64,000 nucleotides of DNA from Enterobacter asburiae (lineage in GTDB: Bacteria > Pseudomonadota > Gammaproteobacteria > Enterobacterales > Enterobacteriaceae). Below are positions 1-10,763 of the stretch, in pieces. The DNA lies in NCBI GenBank assembly GCA_011754535.1, contig JAAQVN010000001.1, positions 806,001-870,000 of the forward strand, in the 5' to 3' direction. Numbering within the stretch: position 1 is the stretch's first letter; the number at the start of each line of letters is the position of its first letter. A model generated the notes under the pieces. It searched no databases and was not told the origin of the DNA. It saw nothing but the letters and a program-made list of their open reading frames with translations. The translations under genes and the position numbers were made by a program.

Positions 1-206
1 ACGGGCGGGAAGAGGTCAAACGCAATGCGGATATCTTCCGCGGGCAGATCATCGACGTCACGCCTTCTCTTTATACGGTTCAGCTGGTCGGAACCAGTGA
101 CAAGCTGGACGCTTTCCTGGCGTCCGTGCGGGATGTAGCAAAAATTGTTGAGGTGGCGAGATCGGGGATCGTTGGTCTGTCACGCGGCGAGAAAATCATG
201 CGGTAG
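1..206 (+). CDS. ilvH: Acetolactate synthase III small subunit, 3' end only
   Basis: This is the C-terminal part of the regulatory subunit of acetolactate synthase isozyme III. That enzyme makes acetolactate and acetohydroxybutyrate for branched-chain amino acids, and the small subunit gives valine feedback inhibition. The reading frame enters from the left edge (first full codon at position 3), encodes 67 residues ending SRGEKIMR, and stops at TAG 204-206. The tail VARSGIVGLSRGEKIMR is typical of enterobacterial IlvH. The ACT domain and start lie outside the window. A strong terminator follows at 231, so the ilvIH operon ends here. The family is certain; only the truncation limits the description. 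Confidence 0.95.
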   Translation, partial: GREEVKRNADIFRGQIIDVTPSLYTVQLVGTSDKLDAFLASVRDVAKIVEVARSGIVGLSRGEKIMR

Positions 207-230
207 TTGTTAAAAAGGTTCGCCTCTTTC

Positions 231-260
231 AGCCCGGTCACCAAAGCCGGGCTTTTTTTT
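231..260 (+). terminator. Rho-independent terminator of ilvIH
   Basis: A 7-bp stem, AGCCCGG at 231-237 pairing with CCGGGCT at 247-253, is followed directly by a run of T. It lies 25 bases after the ilvH stop codon and points in the same direction. Confidence 0.9.
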
Positions 261-385
261 GCGTAATCAGCCGACAACGCAGATAAAAGCGGTTGCCGCG
301 AAGGCTTTTCTGCGTTTAGATGTTAAAAGATTTAACCATAACCTTGACAGGGCCATGGACTCTTTTCTTTTTTTAAGGGGCAATT

Positions 386-1393
386 GTGAAACTGGATGAA
401 ATCGCCCGGCTAGCCGGCGTGTCACGAACAACGGCCAGCTATGTGATTAACGGCAAAGCAAAGCAGTACCGTGTCAGCGATAAGACCGTTGAAAAAGTTA
501 TGGCGGTGGTTCGTGAGCATAACTACCATCCGAATGCTGTCGCTGCCGGCCTGCGTGCCGGGCGCACCCGCTCTATTGGTCTGGTGATCCCGGATCTGGA
601 AAACACCAGCTATACCCGTATCGCCAACTATCTTGAACGTCAGGCTCGTCAGCGCGGTTACCAGTTGCTGATCGCCTGTTCTGAAGACCAGCCCGATAAC
701 GAGATGCGCTGCATTGAGCATCTGCTCCAGCGTCAGGTTGATGCCATCATCGTCTCGACCTCCTTACCGCCGGAGCATCCGTTCTACCAGCGCTGGGCGA
801 ACGATCCTTTCCCCATCGTTGCGCTGGACCGCGCACTCGATCGTGAGCATTTCACAAGCGTAGTGGGTGCCGATCAGGATGACGCGGAAATGCTGGCCGC
901 TGAGCTGAGAACTTTCCCCGCTGAAACGGTGCTGTATCTTGGCGCGCTGCCTGAGCTTTCCGTGAGCTTCCTGCGTGAGCAGGGGTTCAGAACCGCCTGG
1001 AAAGACGATCCGCGTGAAGTCCACTATCTCTATGCCAACAGCTATGAACGCGAAGCCGCTGCGCAGCTGTTCGAAAAATGGCTGGAGACGCACCCGATGC
1101 CCCAGGCGCTGTTCACCACGTCGTTTGCTCTTCTGCAGGGGGTGATGGATGTCACCTTACGTCGTGAAGGCAAGCTTCCCTCCGACCTGGCGATTGCCAC
1201 GTTCGGGGATAACGAGCTTCTCGATTTCCTTCAGTGCCCGGTGCTGGCAGTGGCTCAGCGTCACCGCGATGTAGCTGAGCGCGTCCTGGAGATTGTTCTG
1301 GCGAGCCTGGATGAGCCGCGAAAACCGAAGCCGGGTCTGACGCGTATCAAACGTAATCTCTATCATCGCGGAATTTTGAGCCGCCATAAATGA
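386..1393 (+). CDS. cra: Catabolite repressor/activator Cra (FruR), LacI family
   Basis: Global regulator of carbon flow: it represses glycolytic genes, activates gluconeogenic genes, and is released from DNA by fructose phosphates. The 335-residue protein begins with a LacI-type helix-turn-helix (residues 1-20, [18 protein letters not shown]) and hinge up to about residue 60. A periplasmic-binding-protein-like effector domain follows to the C-terminus. It is nearly identical to E. coli Cra (334 residues). The start is GTG at 386, as in E. coli, preceded by AAGGGG. A TTGACA-like -35 lies at 344-349, but I see no convincing -10. It is monocistronic, between the ilvH terminator and its own terminator at 1400. 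Cra targets include the pdhR and acnB regions, which are also in this window. Confidence 0.97.
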   Translation: MKLDEIARLAGVSRTTASYVINGKAKQYRVSDKTVEKVMAVVREHNYHPNAVAAGLRAGRTRSIGLVIPDLENTSYTRIANYLERQARQRGYQLLIACSEDQPDNEMRCIEHLLQRQVDAIIVSTSLPPEHPFYQRWANDPFPIVALDRALDREHFTSVVGADQDDAEMLAAELRTFPAETVLYLGALPELSVSFLREQGFRTAWKDDPREVHYLYANSYEREAAAQLFEKWLETHPMPQALFTTSFALLQGVMDVTLRREGKLPSDLAIATFGDNELLDFLQCPVLAVAQRHRDVAERVLEIVLASLDEPRKPKPGLTRIKRNLYHRGILSRHK

Positions 1394-1399
1394 AATGAC

Positions 1400-1424
1400 G
1401 GGGCGGCGCAAACCGCCCCTTTTT
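1400..1424 (+). terminator. Terminator of cra
   Basis: GGGGCGG at 1400-1406 pairs with CCGCCCC at 1413-1419, followed by TTTTT. It begins 6 bases after the cra stop codon. Confidence 0.88.
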
Positions 1425-1911
1425 ACTGAAATAATTTGCCGAGTTAATTCCCGCAATGAAATTAGGATAATTCTTGAGAGATCATAATCTACTATTTTTC
1501 CTAATTCATTTTGTCGTTTTAAATGGTCCTTAAAGAATCACGAAGCCATTTTAAAAGCCTATCTTTGTATTATTTTGTTACAAACCCTCTTCGGTCGATG
1601 AATATTCAGCCGTTTTTCCTTCCCCCTTGACCGGCCAGCAACGCAGCCGCTGCCTTCACCGTCCGCTTGCGTGAATCTGGCGCTGTTATCCCCAGAGAAT
1701 CTGTCATAAAATGCTGCCCGCGTCGCAAACTGACACTTTATATTTATCTGCGATGATATTGAGTGAGCCTTAACGCTAGTGTGCATATTCGGTTTTTTTC
1801 TTACAAATATTCATAACGTTAATTTTGCCTCGCCAGTTGTGCAGTTATTAGCCAGGTCTGTTTATCTCTGTAAATAGCGGCCTTTCGGGTCCTTATAGGG
1901 AGAGTCCTGGC
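1425..1911. other. Long AT-rich gene-free region between cra and mraZ
   Basis: About 490 bases with no credible gene. A 75-codon minus-strand reading frame at 1559-1786 has no family resemblance that I recognise. Two imperfect inverted repeats stand out. One pairs 1456-1467 with 1499-1510 (12 bp with one bulged base). The other pairs TTTTAAATGG at 1517-1526 with 1546-1556 (10 bp with one bulge). Their role is unknown. E. coli has a gap of similar length here, so the spacing itself is not unusual. Confidence 0.5.
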
Positions 1912-1941
1912 TTGACAAGCTTTTCCCTCGCTCCGTAAACT
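1912..1941 (+). promoter_or_regulatory. Pmra, main promoter of the dcw cluster
   Basis: TTGACA at 1912-1917 and TAAACT at 1936-1941 are 18 bp apart, a strong sigma-70 promoter. Position and sequence match the E. coli mra promoter that drives mraZ through at least ftsW. Transcription would start near 1948, inside the MraZ binding repeats. Confidence 0.88.
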
Positions 1942-1948
1942 CCTTTAG

Positions 1949-1974
1949 GTGGGAATTTGTGGGTTAAAGTGGTG
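1949..1974 (+). promoter_or_regulatory. MraZ autoregulatory repeats, third box degenerate
   Basis: TGGG boxes lie at 1950-1953 and 1960-1963, and TGGT at 1970-1973, at an exact 10-base period. MraZ of E. coli represses its own operon by binding TGGGN repeats spaced by five bases just after the transcription start. Here the third box ends in T instead of G, so it may bind more weakly. The boxes are visible; binding is inferred. Confidence 0.7.
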
Positions 1975-1992
1975 AGGAGGGGTGAGACTGGC

Positions 1993-2451
1993 ATGTTCCG
2001 TGGAGCTACGTTAGTCAATCTCGACAGCAAAGGGCGTTTATCGGTCCCAACCCGATATCGCGACCAGCTGATTGAGAACGCTTCGGGTCAAATGGTTTGC
2101 ACCATTGACATCAACTCCCCCTGCCTGCTGCTTTACCCCTTACCTGAATGGGAAATTATTGAGCAAAAGCTGTCGCGACTGTCGAGCATGAACCCGCAAG
2201 AGCGCCGCGTGCAGCGGCTGTTATTGGGACATGCCAGTGAGTGTCAGATGGATAGCGCCGGGCGATTACTGATTGCGCCCGTGCTGCGGCAACATGCCGG
2301 TCTGACCAAAGAAGTGATGCTGGTCGGACAGTTCAACAAGTTTGAACTGTGGGACGAAACGACCTGGTATCAACAGGTCAAGGAAGATATCGACGCTGAG
2401 CAGTCTGATTCCGCAACTTTATCGGAACGGCTGCAGGACTTGTCTCTATAA
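1993..2451 (+). CDS. mraZ: Transcriptional regulator MraZ
   Basis: A 152-residue nucleoid-associated regulator with two SpoVT/AbrB-type DNA-binding halves; it forms a ring and represses the dcw promoter. The protein has the family's two related motifs, [17 protein letters not shown] near residues 7-23 and [16 protein letters not shown] near residues 80-95. The start is ATG 1993, preceded by GGAGGGG at 1976-1982. An in-frame TTG at 1957 would add 12 residues, but it lies inside the operator and upstream of the ribosome site, so it is rejected. The length equals E. coli MraZ. It is the first gene of the cluster, two bases before rsmH. Confidence 0.96.
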   Translation: MFRGATLVNLDSKGRLSVPTRYRDQLIENASGQMVCTIDINSPCLLLYPLPEWEIIEQKLSRLSSMNPQERRVQRLLLGHASECQMDSAGRLLIAPVLRQHAGLTKEVMLVGQFNKFELWDETTWYQQVKEDIDAEQSDSATLSERLQDLSL

Positions 2452-2453
2452 AT

Positions 2454-3395
2454 ATGATGGAAAATTATAAACACAAAACGGTGCTGCTGGACGAGGCCGT
2501 GAACGGCCTGAACATTCGTCCGGATGGCATCTACATTGATGGCACGTTTGGTCGCGGTGGTCACTCGCGTTTGATCCTCTCCCAGCTTGGAGAGGAAGGG
2601 CGTCTGCTGGCAATCGATCGCGATCCGCAGGCGATTGCCGTTGCACAGACCATCAATGACCCACGCTTTTCCATCGTGCATGGACCTTTCTCTGCGCTCG
2701 CGGATTACGTTGCCGAGCGCGATCTTACGGGCAAGATCGACGGGATTCTTCTCGATCTTGGCGTCTCTTCACCCCAGCTTGATGATGCAGAACGCGGCTT
2801 CTCCTTTATGCGCGACGGTCCGCTGGACATGCGTATGGACCCGACGCGTGGCCAGTCTGCCGCCGAATGGCTGCAGACCGCTGACGAAGCGGATATTGCC
2901 TGGGTGATCAAAACCTTTGGCGAAGAACGTTTTGGCAAGCGCATTGCGCGCGCCATCGTTGAGCGCAACCGCGTTGAGCCAATGACCCGCACCAAAGAGC
3001 TGGCCGAAGTGATCGCGGCGGCGACGCCGGTGAAGGATAAGCACAAACATCCCGCGACCCGTACCTTCCAGGCGGTTCGCATCTGGGTAAACAGTGAACT
3101 GGAGGAAATAGAGCTGGCGCTAAAAAGCTCGCTCGACGTGCTGGCCCCGGGTGGGCGGTTATCCATCATCAGCTTCCATTCGCTGGAAGACCGCATTGTG
3201 AAACGCTTCATGCGTGAACAGAGCCGCGGTCCACAAGTGCCAGCGGGGCTGCCGATGACGGAAGAACAACTCAGGAAGCTGGGTGGCCGTCAGTTGCGAG
3301 CATTAGGCAAGTTGATGCCGGGCGAAGAAGAGGTGGCAGAGAATCCACGCGCCCGTAGTTCAGTGCTGCGAGTTGCAGAGAGGACGAACGCATGA
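2454..3395 (+). CDS. rsmH: 16S rRNA m4C1402 N4-methyltransferase RsmH
   Basis: Methylates N4 of cytidine 1402 in the ribosomal P site, using S-adenosylmethionine, in the 30S subunit. The 313-residue product equals the E. coli length. The SAM-binding loop GTFGRGGH is at residues 30-37, and the family motif [12 protein letters not shown] lies near residue 100. A late [11 protein letters not shown] motif completes the fold. It starts two bases after mraZ. An alternative start is the second of two tandem ATG codons (2457). Its end overlaps ftsL by four bases, indicating translational coupling. Confidence 0.97.
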   Translation: MMENYKHKTVLLDEAVNGLNIRPDGIYIDGTFGRGGHSRLILSQLGEEGRLLAIDRDPQAIAVAQTINDPRFSIVHGPFSALADYVAERDLTGKIDGILLDLGVSSPQLDDAERGFSFMRDGPLDMRMDPTRGQSAAEWLQTADEADIAWVIKTFGEERFGKRIARAIVERNRVEPMTRTKELAEVIAAATPVKDKHKHPATRTFQAVRIWVNSELEEIELALKSSLDVLAPGGRLSIISFHSLEDRIVKRFMREQSRGPQVPAGLPMTEEQLRKLGGRQLRALGKLMPGEEEVAENPRARSSVLRVAERTNA

Positions 3396-3757
3396 TCGGC
3401 AGAGTGACAGAGACCCTAAGCAAAGTTAAGGGATCGTTAGGAAGCAACGAGCGCCATGCTTTGCCTGGCGTGATCGGCGACGATCTTTTGCGGTTTGGGA
3501 AGCTGCCACTCTGCCTGTTCATTTGCATCATTGTTACGGCAGTTACGGTGGTGACCACGGCTCACCATACACGTTTATTGACTGCGCAGCGCGAGCAGCT
3601 GGTGCTGGAACGCGATGCGCTGGATATTGAATGGCGAAATCTGATCCTTGAAGAAAACGCGCTCGGCGATCACAGCCGGGTTGAACGGATCGCAACGGAA
3701 AAGCTGCAACTGCAGCATGTTGATCCTTCCCAGGAAAATATCGTAGTACAAAAATAA
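3392..3757 (+). CDS. ftsL: Cell division protein FtsL
   Basis: A bitopic inner-membrane protein of the divisome. It forms the FtsQBL complex and helps activate septal peptidoglycan synthesis by FtsW-FtsI. The 121-residue chain has a cytoplasmic N-terminus of about 36 residues, one membrane segment near 37-56, and a periplasmic leucine-zipper-like coiled coil from about 60 to 100. The ATG overlaps the rsmH stop (ATGA-type overlap). Length and sequence match E. coli FtsL. ftsI follows after 15 bases. Confidence 0.95.
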   Translation: MIGRVTETLSKVKGSLGSNERHALPGVIGDDLLRFGKLPLCLFICIIVTAVTVVTTAHHTRLLTAQREQLVLERDALDIEWRNLILEENALGDHSRVERIATEKLQLQHVDPSQENIVVQK

Positions 3758-3772
3758 GGGAAAACGCGACGC

Positions 3773-5539
3773 ATGAAAGCAGCGGCAAAAACGCTAAAAC
3801 CAAAACGTCAGGAAGAACAGGCCAACTTTATCAGTTGGCGTTTTGCGTTGCTTTGCGGCTGCATTTTACTGGCGCTGGGTTTCCTGCTGGGGCGCGTGGC
3901 GTGGCTGCAAATCATCGCCCCTGACATGCTGGTACGCCAGGGAGATATGCGCTCCCTTCGCGTTCAGGAAGTGTCGACTTCTCGCGGAATGATAACCGAC
4001 CGTTCAGGCCGCCCGCTGGCGGTGAGCGTGCCGGTGAAAGCGATCTGGGCCGACCCGAAAGAGCTGCATGATGCCGGTGGCATCACGCTTGATAACCGCT
4101 GGAAAGCGCTGTCAGATGCGCTCAAAATGCCGCTGGATCAGCTTGCCTCCCGCGTCAACGCGAACCCGAAAGGGCGTTTTATCTATCTGGCGCGCCAGGT
4201 TAACCCTGACATGGCGGACTACATTCGAAAACTGAAGCTGCCGGGCATTCATCTGCGCGAAGAATCCCGTCGTTACTATCCGTCCGGTGAAGTAACCGCT
4301 CACCTCATTGGCTTCACCAACGTCGACAGCCAGGGGATTGAGGGCGTTGAAAAAAGTTTCGATAAGTGGCTCACCGGCCAGCCGGGCGAGCGAATTGTGC
4401 GTAAGGACCGCTACGGGCGCGTCATCGAAGATATCTCCTCTACGGACAGCCAGGCGGCGCATAACCTGGCCCTGAGTATTGACGAGCGCCTGCAGGCGCT
4501 GGTCTACCGCGAGCTCAACAACGCCGTGGCGTTTAACAAGGCCGAGTCAGGCAGCGCCGTGCTGGTGGATGTCAGTACTGGCGAAGTGCTGGCCATGGCC
4601 AACAGTCCGTCCTACAACCCGAATAACTTTACCGGCACCGCAAAAGATGCGATGCGTAACCGGGCGATTACTGACGTGTTCGAACCCGGCTCCACGGTGA
4701 AACCGATGGTGGTGATGACGGCGCTTCAGCGCGGTATAGTCAATGAAAACACGGTCCTGAACACGATCCCTTACCGTATTAACGGCCACGAGATTAAAGA
4801 CGTGGCGCGCTACAGCGAATTGACCCTGACCGGGGTGTTACAGAAGTCGAGTAACGTCGGTGTTTCAAAGCTGGCGTTAGCGATGCCGTCCTCAGCGTTA
4901 GTAGAGACTTACTCACGTTTTGGACTGGGAAAGGCGACCAATTTGGGGTTGGTCGGAGAACGCAGTGGCTTATATCCTCAAAAACAACGGTGGTCTGACA
5001 TAGAGAGGGCCACCTTCTCTTTCGGCTACGGGCTAATGGTAACCCCGCTACAGTTAGCGCGAGTCTACGCAACGATTGGCAGCTATGGCGTCTATCGCCC
5101 GCTGTCCATCACCAAAGTTGATCCACCGGTTCCGGGCGAGCGTATCTTCCCGGAATCCATCGTTCGTACCGTTGTGCACATGATGGAAAGCGTGGCGCTG
5201 CCGGGTGGCGGCGGCGTGAAGGCGGCCATTAAAGGCTACCGCATCGCCATTAAAACCGGTACGGCGAAAAAGGTGGGGCCAGACGGTCGCTACATCAACA
5301 AATACATTGCCTATACCGCAGGCGTTGCGCCTGCAAGCAATCCGCGTTTTGCGCTTGTGGTCGTCATTAACGATCCACAGGCGGGTAAATACTACGGCGG
5401 CGCCGTTTCTGCGCCTGTGTTTGGCGCCATCATGGGCGGCGTGTTACGCACCATGAACGTTGAACCGGATGCGCTGGCGACGGGTGAAAAAAGTGAATTT
5501 GTAATTAATCAAGGCGAGGGTACAGGTGGCAGATCGTAA
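3773..5539 (+). CDS. ftsI: Septal peptidoglycan transpeptidase PBP3 (FtsI)
   Basis: Class B penicillin-binding protein that crosslinks septal peptidoglycan in the periplasm, working with FtsW; target of aztreonam and many cephalosporins. The 588-residue protein has a cytoplasmic tail, a membrane anchor near 24-43, a non-catalytic pedestal domain and a transpeptidase domain. The catalytic motifs are STVK at 307-310 (nucleophile Ser307), SSN near 359-361 and KTGT near 494-497. There are no insertions of the type that raise resistance after residue 333. Length equals E. coli PBP3. In E. coli an sRNA sponge, FtsO, is encoded inside this gene; I cannot place its boundaries here. It overlaps murE by 14 bases. 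Confidence 0.97.
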   Translation: MKAAAKTLKPKRQEEQANFISWRFALLCGCILLALGFLLGRVAWLQIIAPDMLVRQGDMRSLRVQEVSTSRGMITDRSGRPLAVSVPVKAIWADPKELHDAGGITLDNRWKALSDALKMPLDQLASRVNANPKGRFIYLARQVNPDMADYIRKLKLPGIHLREESRRYYPSGEVTAHLIGFTNVDSQGIEGVEKSFDKWLTGQPGERIVRKDRYGRVIEDISSTDSQAAHNLALSIDERLQALVYRELNNAVAFNKAESGSAVLVDVSTGEVLAMANSPSYNPNNFTGTAKDAMRNRAITDVFEPGSTVKPMVVMTALQRGIVNENTVLNTIPYRINGHEIKDVARYSELTLTGVLQKSSNVGVSKLALAMPSSALVETYSRFGLGKATNLGLVGERSGLYPQKQRWSDIERATFSFGYGLMVTPLQLARVYATIGSYGVYRPLSITKVDPPVPGERIFPESIVRTVVHMMESVALPGGGGVKAAIKGYRIAIKTGTAKKVGPDGRYINKYIAYTAGVAPASNPRFALVVVINDPQAGKYYGGAVSAPVFGAIMGGVLRTMNVEPDALATGEKSEFVINQGEGTGGRS

Positions 5540-7013
5540 TTTGCGCGACCTTCTCGCTCCGTGGGTGCCTATGCTACCTGCGCGAGCACTACGAGAGATG
5601 GTACTGGACAGCCGCGTGGCTGCTTCTGGCGATCTTTTTGTGGCGGTGGTCGGTCATCAGGCGGACGGGCGTCGTTATATCCCGCAGGCGATTGCGCAAG
5701 GTGTTGCTGCCATTATTGCTGAGGCCAAAGACGAGGCAACCGACGGTGAGATCCGTGAAATTCACGGGGTGCCGGTTGTCTATCTCAGCCAGTTGAATGA
5801 GCGTCTCTCTGCACTGGCAGGACGTTTTTATCACGAACCTTCTGACCAGCTGCGTCTGGTTGGCGTGACGGGCACGAACGGAAAAACCACCACCACGCAG
5901 CTGATGGCGCAGTGGGCTCAGCTGCTGGGTGAAACGGGGGCCGTGATGGGCACCGTAGGCAACGGCCTGCTGGGCAAAGTGAGCCCGACGGAAAACACCA
6001 CCGGCTCGGCGGTTGACGTACAGCATGTGCTTGCCGGTCTGGCAGGGCAGGGGGCAACCTTTGCCGCGATGGAAGTCTCTTCGCACGGTCTGGTTCAGCA
6101 CCGCGTCGCGGCGCTGAAATTTGCTGCTTCAGTGTTCACCAACCTGAGCCGCGATCACCTTGATTACCATGGTGATATGGAGCACTACGAAGCCGCGAAA
6201 TGGCTGCTGTTCTCTACTCACCATTACGGCCAGGCTATCATCAACGCCGATGACGAAGTGGGCCGCCGCTGGCTTGCGAAGCTGCCGGACGCGGTTGCGG
6301 TGTCGATGGAAGACCATATCAATCCGAACTGCCACGGCCGCTGGCTGAAGGCCGTTGACGTTAACTATCACGACAGCGGCGCGACGATCCGCTTTGCCTC
6401 TTCCTGGGGGGAAGGTGAAATTGAAAGCCGCCTGATGGGGGCGTTTAACGTCAGCAACCTGCTGCTGGCGCTGGCGACGTTGCTGGCGCTGGGTTATCCG
6501 ATGGCGGAACTGCTGGAAACGTCAACGCGTCTGCAGCCGGTTTGCGGCCGTATGGAAGTGTTCAGCGCGCCGGGTAAACCGACCGTAGTGGTTGATTATG
6601 CCCACACCCCGGACGCGCTGGAAAAAGCGCTGGAAGCAGCGCGCCTGCACTGCACTGGTAAGCTCTGGTGCGTGTTTGGCTGCGGCGGCGATCGCGATAA
6701 AGGCAAACGCCCGCTGATGGGGGCTATTGCCGAGCAGTTCGCGGATATTCCGGTTGTGACCGATGACAACCCGCGTACCGAAGAGCCGCGCGCCATCATC
6801 AACGACATTCTGGCGGGAATGCTGGACGCCGGTCGTGCCCGCGTGGTGGAAGGCCGTGCGGAAGCCGTGACCAACACCATTATGCAGGCGCAGGAGAATG
6901 ATGTTGTTCTGCTGGCGGGCAAAGGGCATGAAGATTATCAGATTGTTGGCAATCGCCGTCTGGACTACTCGGACCGCGTAACGGCAGCACGCCTGCTGGG
7001 AGTAGTGGCATGA
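5526..7013 (+). CDS. murE: UDP-MurNAc-L-Ala-D-Glu:meso-DAP ligase MurE
   Basis: Cytoplasmic ATP-dependent ligase that adds meso-diaminopimelate, the third residue of the peptidoglycan stem peptide. The 495-residue Mur ligase has the usual three domains. The ATP loop GTNGKTTT is at 116-123, and the DNPR motif that recognises meso-DAP is in the C-terminal domain, within DDNPRTEEP. The start is GTG at 5526, inside the end of ftsI, as in E. coli; the overlap suggests coupled translation. It is followed by murF with a 4-base overlap. Confidence 0.97.
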   Translation: MADRNLRDLLAPWVPMLPARALREMVLDSRVAASGDLFVAVVGHQADGRRYIPQAIAQGVAAIIAEAKDEATDGEIREIHGVPVVYLSQLNERLSALAGRFYHEPSDQLRLVGVTGTNGKTTTTQLMAQWAQLLGETGAVMGTVGNGLLGKVSPTENTTGSAVDVQHVLAGLAGQGATFAAMEVSSHGLVQHRVAALKFAASVFTNLSRDHLDYHGDMEHYEAAKWLLFSTHHYGQAIINADDEVGRRWLAKLPDAVAVSMEDHINPNCHGRWLKAVDVNYHDSGATIRFASSWGEGEIESRLMGAFNVSNLLLALATLLALGYPMAELLETSTRLQPVCGRMEVFSAPGKPTVVVDYAHTPDALEKALEAARLHCTGKLWCVFGCGGDRDKGKRPLMGAIAEQFADIPVVTDDNPRTEEPRAIINDILAGMLDAGRARVVEGRAEAVTNTIMQAQENDVVLLAGKGHEDYQIVGNRRLDYSDRVTAARLLGVVA

Positions 7014-8368
7014 TTAGCATCACGTTACGTCAGGCCGCTGCCATCCTGCAGGGCGACCTGCACGGGCAAGACCTGACCATTGATGCCGTGACGACGGACA
7101 CCCGCAAAATTACTGCGGGCTGTCTGTTTGTGGCGCTGAAAGGCGAGCGTTTTGACGCGCATGATTTTGCAGAACAGGCCAAAGAGAACGGCGCCGGTGC
7201 GCTGCTCGTCAGCCGCAGGCTCGATATCGATCTGCCGCAGATTGTGGTGAACGATACGCGTCTCGCGTTCGGTGAGCTGGCTGCCTGGGTGCGTCAGCAG
7301 GTACCTGCTCGCGTTGTCGCACTGACCGGGTCATCAGGCAAAACGTCGGTGAAAGAGATGACGGCGGCGATCCTCAGCCACTGTGGCAATACGCTCTATA
7401 CCGCGGGCAACCTCAATAATGACATCGGCGTGCCGATGACATTACTTCGCCTGACCAAAGAACATGAATTTGCGGTGATTGAGTTAGGGGCAAACCACCA
7501 GGGCGAAATCGCCTGGACCGTAAGCCTGACTCGCCCGGAAGCGGCGCTGGTGAATAACCTGGCGGCGGCGCATCTTGAAGGCTTCGGCTCGCTGGAAGGC
7601 GTGGCGAAAGCGAAAGGTGAGATTTACACCGGCCTGCCGGATGACGGTATTGCCATTCTTAACGCCGATAACAACGACTGGCTGAACTGGCAAAGCATCA
7701 TTGGTTCGCGTAAAACCTGGCGCTTCTCGCCGAATGCGGCCAACAGTGACTTTACCGCGACCAATATCCATGTGACGTCGCACGGTACGGAGTTCACCCT
7801 CACCACCCCGACGGGTGGCGTAGACGTGCTGCTGCCGCTGCCGGGACGCCATAACATCGCCAATGCGCTTGCGGCAGCGGCGTTATCGACGGCGGTGGGC
7901 GCGTCGCATGAGGCGATCAAAGCGGGGCTGGCGAACCTGAAAGCCGTGCCGGGACGTCTGTTCCCGATTCAGCTTTCGGAAAACAAGCTGCTGCTGGATG
8001 ACTCCTACAACGCGAACGTCGGCTCGATGACGGCGGCGGTGCAGGTATTATCTGAAATGCCGGGCTACCGCATCATGGTGGTTGGCGATATGGCCGAGCT
8101 GGGCGATGAAAGCGAAGCCTGTCATACCCAGGTCGGTGAAGCGGCAAAAGCGGCGGGGCTGGACTGCGTGCTGAGCGCAGGAAAACTGAGCCAGGCGATT
8201 AGCCGTGCCAGCGGCGTTGGCGAACATTTTGCCGATAAAGCCGCCTTAATTGAGCGCCTTAAGGCATTAATTACAGAAAAACAAATTGTGACAGTGTTAG
8301 TGAAAGGTTCACGTAGTGCCGCCATGGAAGAGGTTGTGCACGCATTACAGGAGAACGGGACATGTTAG
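7010..8368 (+). CDS. murF: UDP-MurNAc-tripeptide D-Ala-D-Ala ligase MurF
   Basis: Adds D-alanyl-D-alanine to the UDP-MurNAc tripeptide, the last cytoplasmic step of pentapeptide formation. The 452-residue protein carries the Mur ligase ATP loop GSSGKT at 107-112 and the family's [12 protein letters not shown] segment near residues 325-336. The ATG overlaps the murE stop by four bases. Its last seven bases overlap mraY, whose ribosome site AGGAG lies inside murF at 8349-8353. Length matches E. coli MurF. Confidence 0.97.
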   Translation: MISITLRQAAAILQGDLHGQDLTIDAVTTDTRKITAGCLFVALKGERFDAHDFAEQAKENGAGALLVSRRLDIDLPQIVVNDTRLAFGELAAWVRQQVPARVVALTGSSGKTSVKEMTAAILSHCGNTLYTAGNLNNDIGVPMTLLRLTKEHEFAVIELGANHQGEIAWTVSLTRPEAALVNNLAAAHLEGFGSLEGVAKAKGEIYTGLPDDGIAILNADNNDWLNWQSIIGSRKTWRFSPNAANSDFTATNIHVTSHGTEFTLTTPTGGVDVLLPLPGRHNIANALAAAALSTAVGASHEAIKAGLANLKAVPGRLFPIQLSENKLLLDDSYNANVGSMTAAVQVLSEMPGYRIMVVGDMAELGDESEACHTQVGEAAKAAGLDCVLSAGKLSQAISRASGVGEHFADKAALIERLKALITEKQIVTVLVKGSRSAAMEEVVHALQENGTC

Positions 8369-9444
8369 TTTGGCTGGCCGAACATTTGGTCAAATATTAT
8401 TCTGGCTTTAACGTCTTTTCGTATCTGACGTTTCGCGCCATCGTCAGCCTGCTGACTGCGCTGTTCATCTCGTTGTGGATGGGCCCGCGCATGATTGCCC
8501 GTCTGCAAAAACTCTCATTCGGCCAGGTCGTACGTAACGACGGTCCGGAGTCGCACTTCAGCAAGCGCGGTACGCCGACGATGGGCGGGATCATGATCCT
8601 TACCGCGATCGTTGTTTCCGTGCTGCTGTGGGCCTACCCGTCCAACCCGTACGTCTGGTGCGTGCTGACCGTGCTGGTGGGCTACGGCATTATCGGGTTT
8701 GTGGATGATTACCGCAAAGTCGTCCGCAAAGACACGAAGGGCCTGATCGCCCGCTGGAAGTATTTCTGGATGTCAGTGATTGCGCTGGGCGTGGCCTTCG
8801 CGCTGTATCTGGCCGGGAAAGACACGCCTGCCACCGAGCTGGTGGTGCCGTTCTTTAAAGACGTGATGCCGCAACTGGGGCTGTTCTACATCCTGCTGGC
8901 CTACTTTGTGATTGTTGGCACAGGCAACGCCGTTAACCTGACCGACGGTCTGGATGGCCTGGCCATTATGCCAACCGTCTTTGTGGCCGCCGGTTTCGCG
9001 CTGGTGGCGTGGGCGACCGGTAACATGAACTTTGCGAACTACCTGCACATCCCTTATCTGCGCCACGCGGGTGAGCTGGTGATCGTCTGTACGGCGATTG
9101 TTGGCGCGGGGCTGGGCTTCCTGTGGTTCAACACCTACCCGGCGCAGGTCTTTATGGGCGACGTCGGTTCTCTGGCTTTAGGCGGTGCGCTCGGCATTAT
9201 CGCCGTACTGCTGCGTCAGGAGTTCCTGCTGGTGATCATGGGCGGCGTGTTTGTGGTTGAGACCCTGTCGGTGATTTTGCAGGTTGGCTCCTTCAAGCTG
9301 CGCGGTCAGCGCATCTTCCGTATGGCGCCGATCCACCACCACTATGAACTGAAAGGCTGGCCGGAGCCGCGCGTGATTGTGCGCTTCTGGATTATTTCGC
9401 TGATGCTGGTGCTGATTGGCCTGGCAACGCTGAAGGTACGTTAA
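8362..9444 (+). CDS. mraY: Phospho-MurNAc-pentapeptide transferase MraY
   Basis: Integral membrane enzyme that transfers phospho-MurNAc-pentapeptide from UDP to undecaprenyl phosphate, giving lipid I. The 360-residue protein has about ten hydrophobic segments. The catalytic aspartate pair is in FVDDYRK (Asp115-Asp116), the [10 protein letters not shown] motif comes next, and the conserved MGDVGS loop and [10 protein letters not shown] histidine cluster are near the C-terminus. All the family's active-site elements are present and length equals E. coli MraY. The start overlaps murF; murD starts two bases after the stop. Confidence 0.97.
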   Translation: MLVWLAEHLVKYYSGFNVFSYLTFRAIVSLLTALFISLWMGPRMIARLQKLSFGQVVRNDGPESHFSKRGTPTMGGIMILTAIVVSVLLWAYPSNPYVWCVLTVLVGYGIIGFVDDYRKVVRKDTKGLIARWKYFWMSVIALGVAFALYLAGKDTPATELVVPFFKDVMPQLGLFYILLAYFVIVGTGNAVNLTDGLDGLAIMPTVFVAAGFALVAWATGNMNFANYLHIPYLRHAGELVIVCTAIVGAGLGFLWFNTYPAQVFMGDVGSLALGGALGIIAVLLRQEFLLVIMGGVFVVETLSVILQVGSFKLRGQRIFRMAPIHHHYELKGWPEPRVIVRFWIISLMLVLIGLATLKVR

Positions 9445-9446
9445 TC

Positions 9447-10763
9447 ATGGCAGATTACCAGGGCAAAAAAGTCGTTATCATCGGGTTAGGCCTTACAGGC
9501 CTCTCCTGCGTGGACTTTTTCCTTGCGCGCGGCGTTACGCCGCGCGTGATGGATACGCGTGTCTCTCCGCCGGGTCTGGACAAGCTGCCGGAACAGGTTG
9601 AACGCCACCTTGGTGGTCTGAATGATGACTGGCTGCTGGCAGCCGATCTGATTGTCGCCAGCCCGGGAATGGCGCTGGCGCACCCTTCATTGAGCGCTGC
9701 CGCGGATGCGGGCGTTGAGATTGTTGGCGATATCGAACTGTTCTGCCGCGAAGCGCAGGCGCCGGTTATCGCGATCACCGGTTCTAACGGCAAAAGCACC
9801 GTTACCACCCTGGTGGGTGAAATGGCAAAAGCCGCAGGCATGAACGTAGGGGTAGGCGGCAATATCGGTCTGCCCGCGCTGATGCTGCTGGACAAAGGCT
9901 GCGAGCTGTACGTTCTGGAACTTTCCAGCTTCCAGCTTGAAACCACCTCCAGCCTGCATGCGGCGGCGGCAACAATCCTCAACGTGACTGAAGATCATAT
10001 GGACCGGTATCCATTTGGTCTGCAGCAGTACCGCGCGGCCAAGCTGCGCGTATACGAAAACGCCAAAGTCTGCGTGGTTAACGCCGATGACGCGCTGACC
10101 ATGCCCGTGCGTGGCGCGGACGAGCGCTGTATCAGCTTTGGTATCACCATGGGTGATTATCATCTGAACCGTCAGTTGGGAGAAACCTGGCTGCGCGTGA
10201 AAGGCGAGAAAGTGCTGAACGTGAAAGAGATGAAGCTTTCCGGCCAGCACAACTACACCAATGCCCTGGCGGCGCTGGCGCTTGCGGATGCCGTAGGGCT
10301 GCCGCGCTCTTCCAGCCTGAAAGCGTTGACCACGTTTTCCGGCCTGGCGCACCGTTTCCAGCTGGCGCTGGAGCATAACGGCGTGCGCTGGATTAACGAC
10401 TCCAAAGCGACCAACGTGGGAAGCACGGAGGCCGCGCTGAACGGTCTGCACGTTGACGGTACCCTGCATCTGCTGTTGGGTGGAGACGGCAAATCCGCAG
10501 ATTTCTCCTCCCTGAAGCCGTATCTCACCGGCGATAACATCCGCCTGTACTGCTTTGGCCGCGACGGCAGCGAGCTGGCTGAACTACGCCCGGAAATTGC
10601 CGAGCAAACTGAAACGATGGAACAGGCGATGCGCCTGATCGCCCCGCGCGTACAGCCTGGCGACATGGTTCTGCTCTCCCCGGCGTGCGCCAGTCTCGAT
10701 CAGTTTAAGAATTTCGAACAGCGTGGCGATGTCTTTACCCGCCTTGCGAAGGAGTTAGGCTGA
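9447..10763 (+). CDS. murD: UDP-MurNAc-L-Ala:D-Glu ligase MurD
   Basis: Adds D-glutamate to UDP-MurNAc-L-alanine in the cytoplasm, using ATP. The 438-residue product matches E. coli MurD in length. A Rossmann-like N-terminal domain ([12 protein letters not shown], about 9-20) binds the UDP end. The ATP loop is GSNGKST at 112-118, and the late DSKATN motif with the C-terminal [10 protein letters not shown] segment complete the family signature. The stop shares one base with the ftsW start (TGATG). Confidence 0.97.
   Translation: MADYQGKKVVIIGLGLTGLSCVDFFLARGVTPRVMDTRVSPPGLDKLPEQVERHLGGLNDDWLLAADLIVASPGMALAHPSLSAAADAGVEIVGDIELFCREAQAPVIAITGSNGKSTVTTLVGEMAKAAGMNVGVGGNIGLPALMLLDKGCELYVLELSSFQLETTSSLHAAAATILNVTEDHMDRYPFGLQQYRAAKLRVYENAKVCVVNADDALTMPVRGADERCISFGITMGDYHLNRQLGETWLRVKGEKVLNVKEMKLSGQHNYTNALAALALADAVGLPRSSSLKALTTFSGLAHRFQLALEHNGVRWINDSKATNVGSTEAALNGLHVDGTLHLLLGGDGKSADFSSLKPYLTGDNIRLYCFGRDGSELAELRPEIAEQTETMEQAMRLIAPRVQPGDMVLLSPACASLDQFKNFEQRGDVFTRLAKELG

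Noticed and set aside
1559..1786. A 75-codon minus-strand frame between cra and mraZ
   Set aside because: No recognisable protein features and no support from neighbouring genes; it lies in AT-rich regulatory DNA.
1957..1992. Longer mraZ start (TTG at 1957)
   Set aside because: It would lie within the operator and upstream of the ribosome site; ATG 1993 matches the family start.
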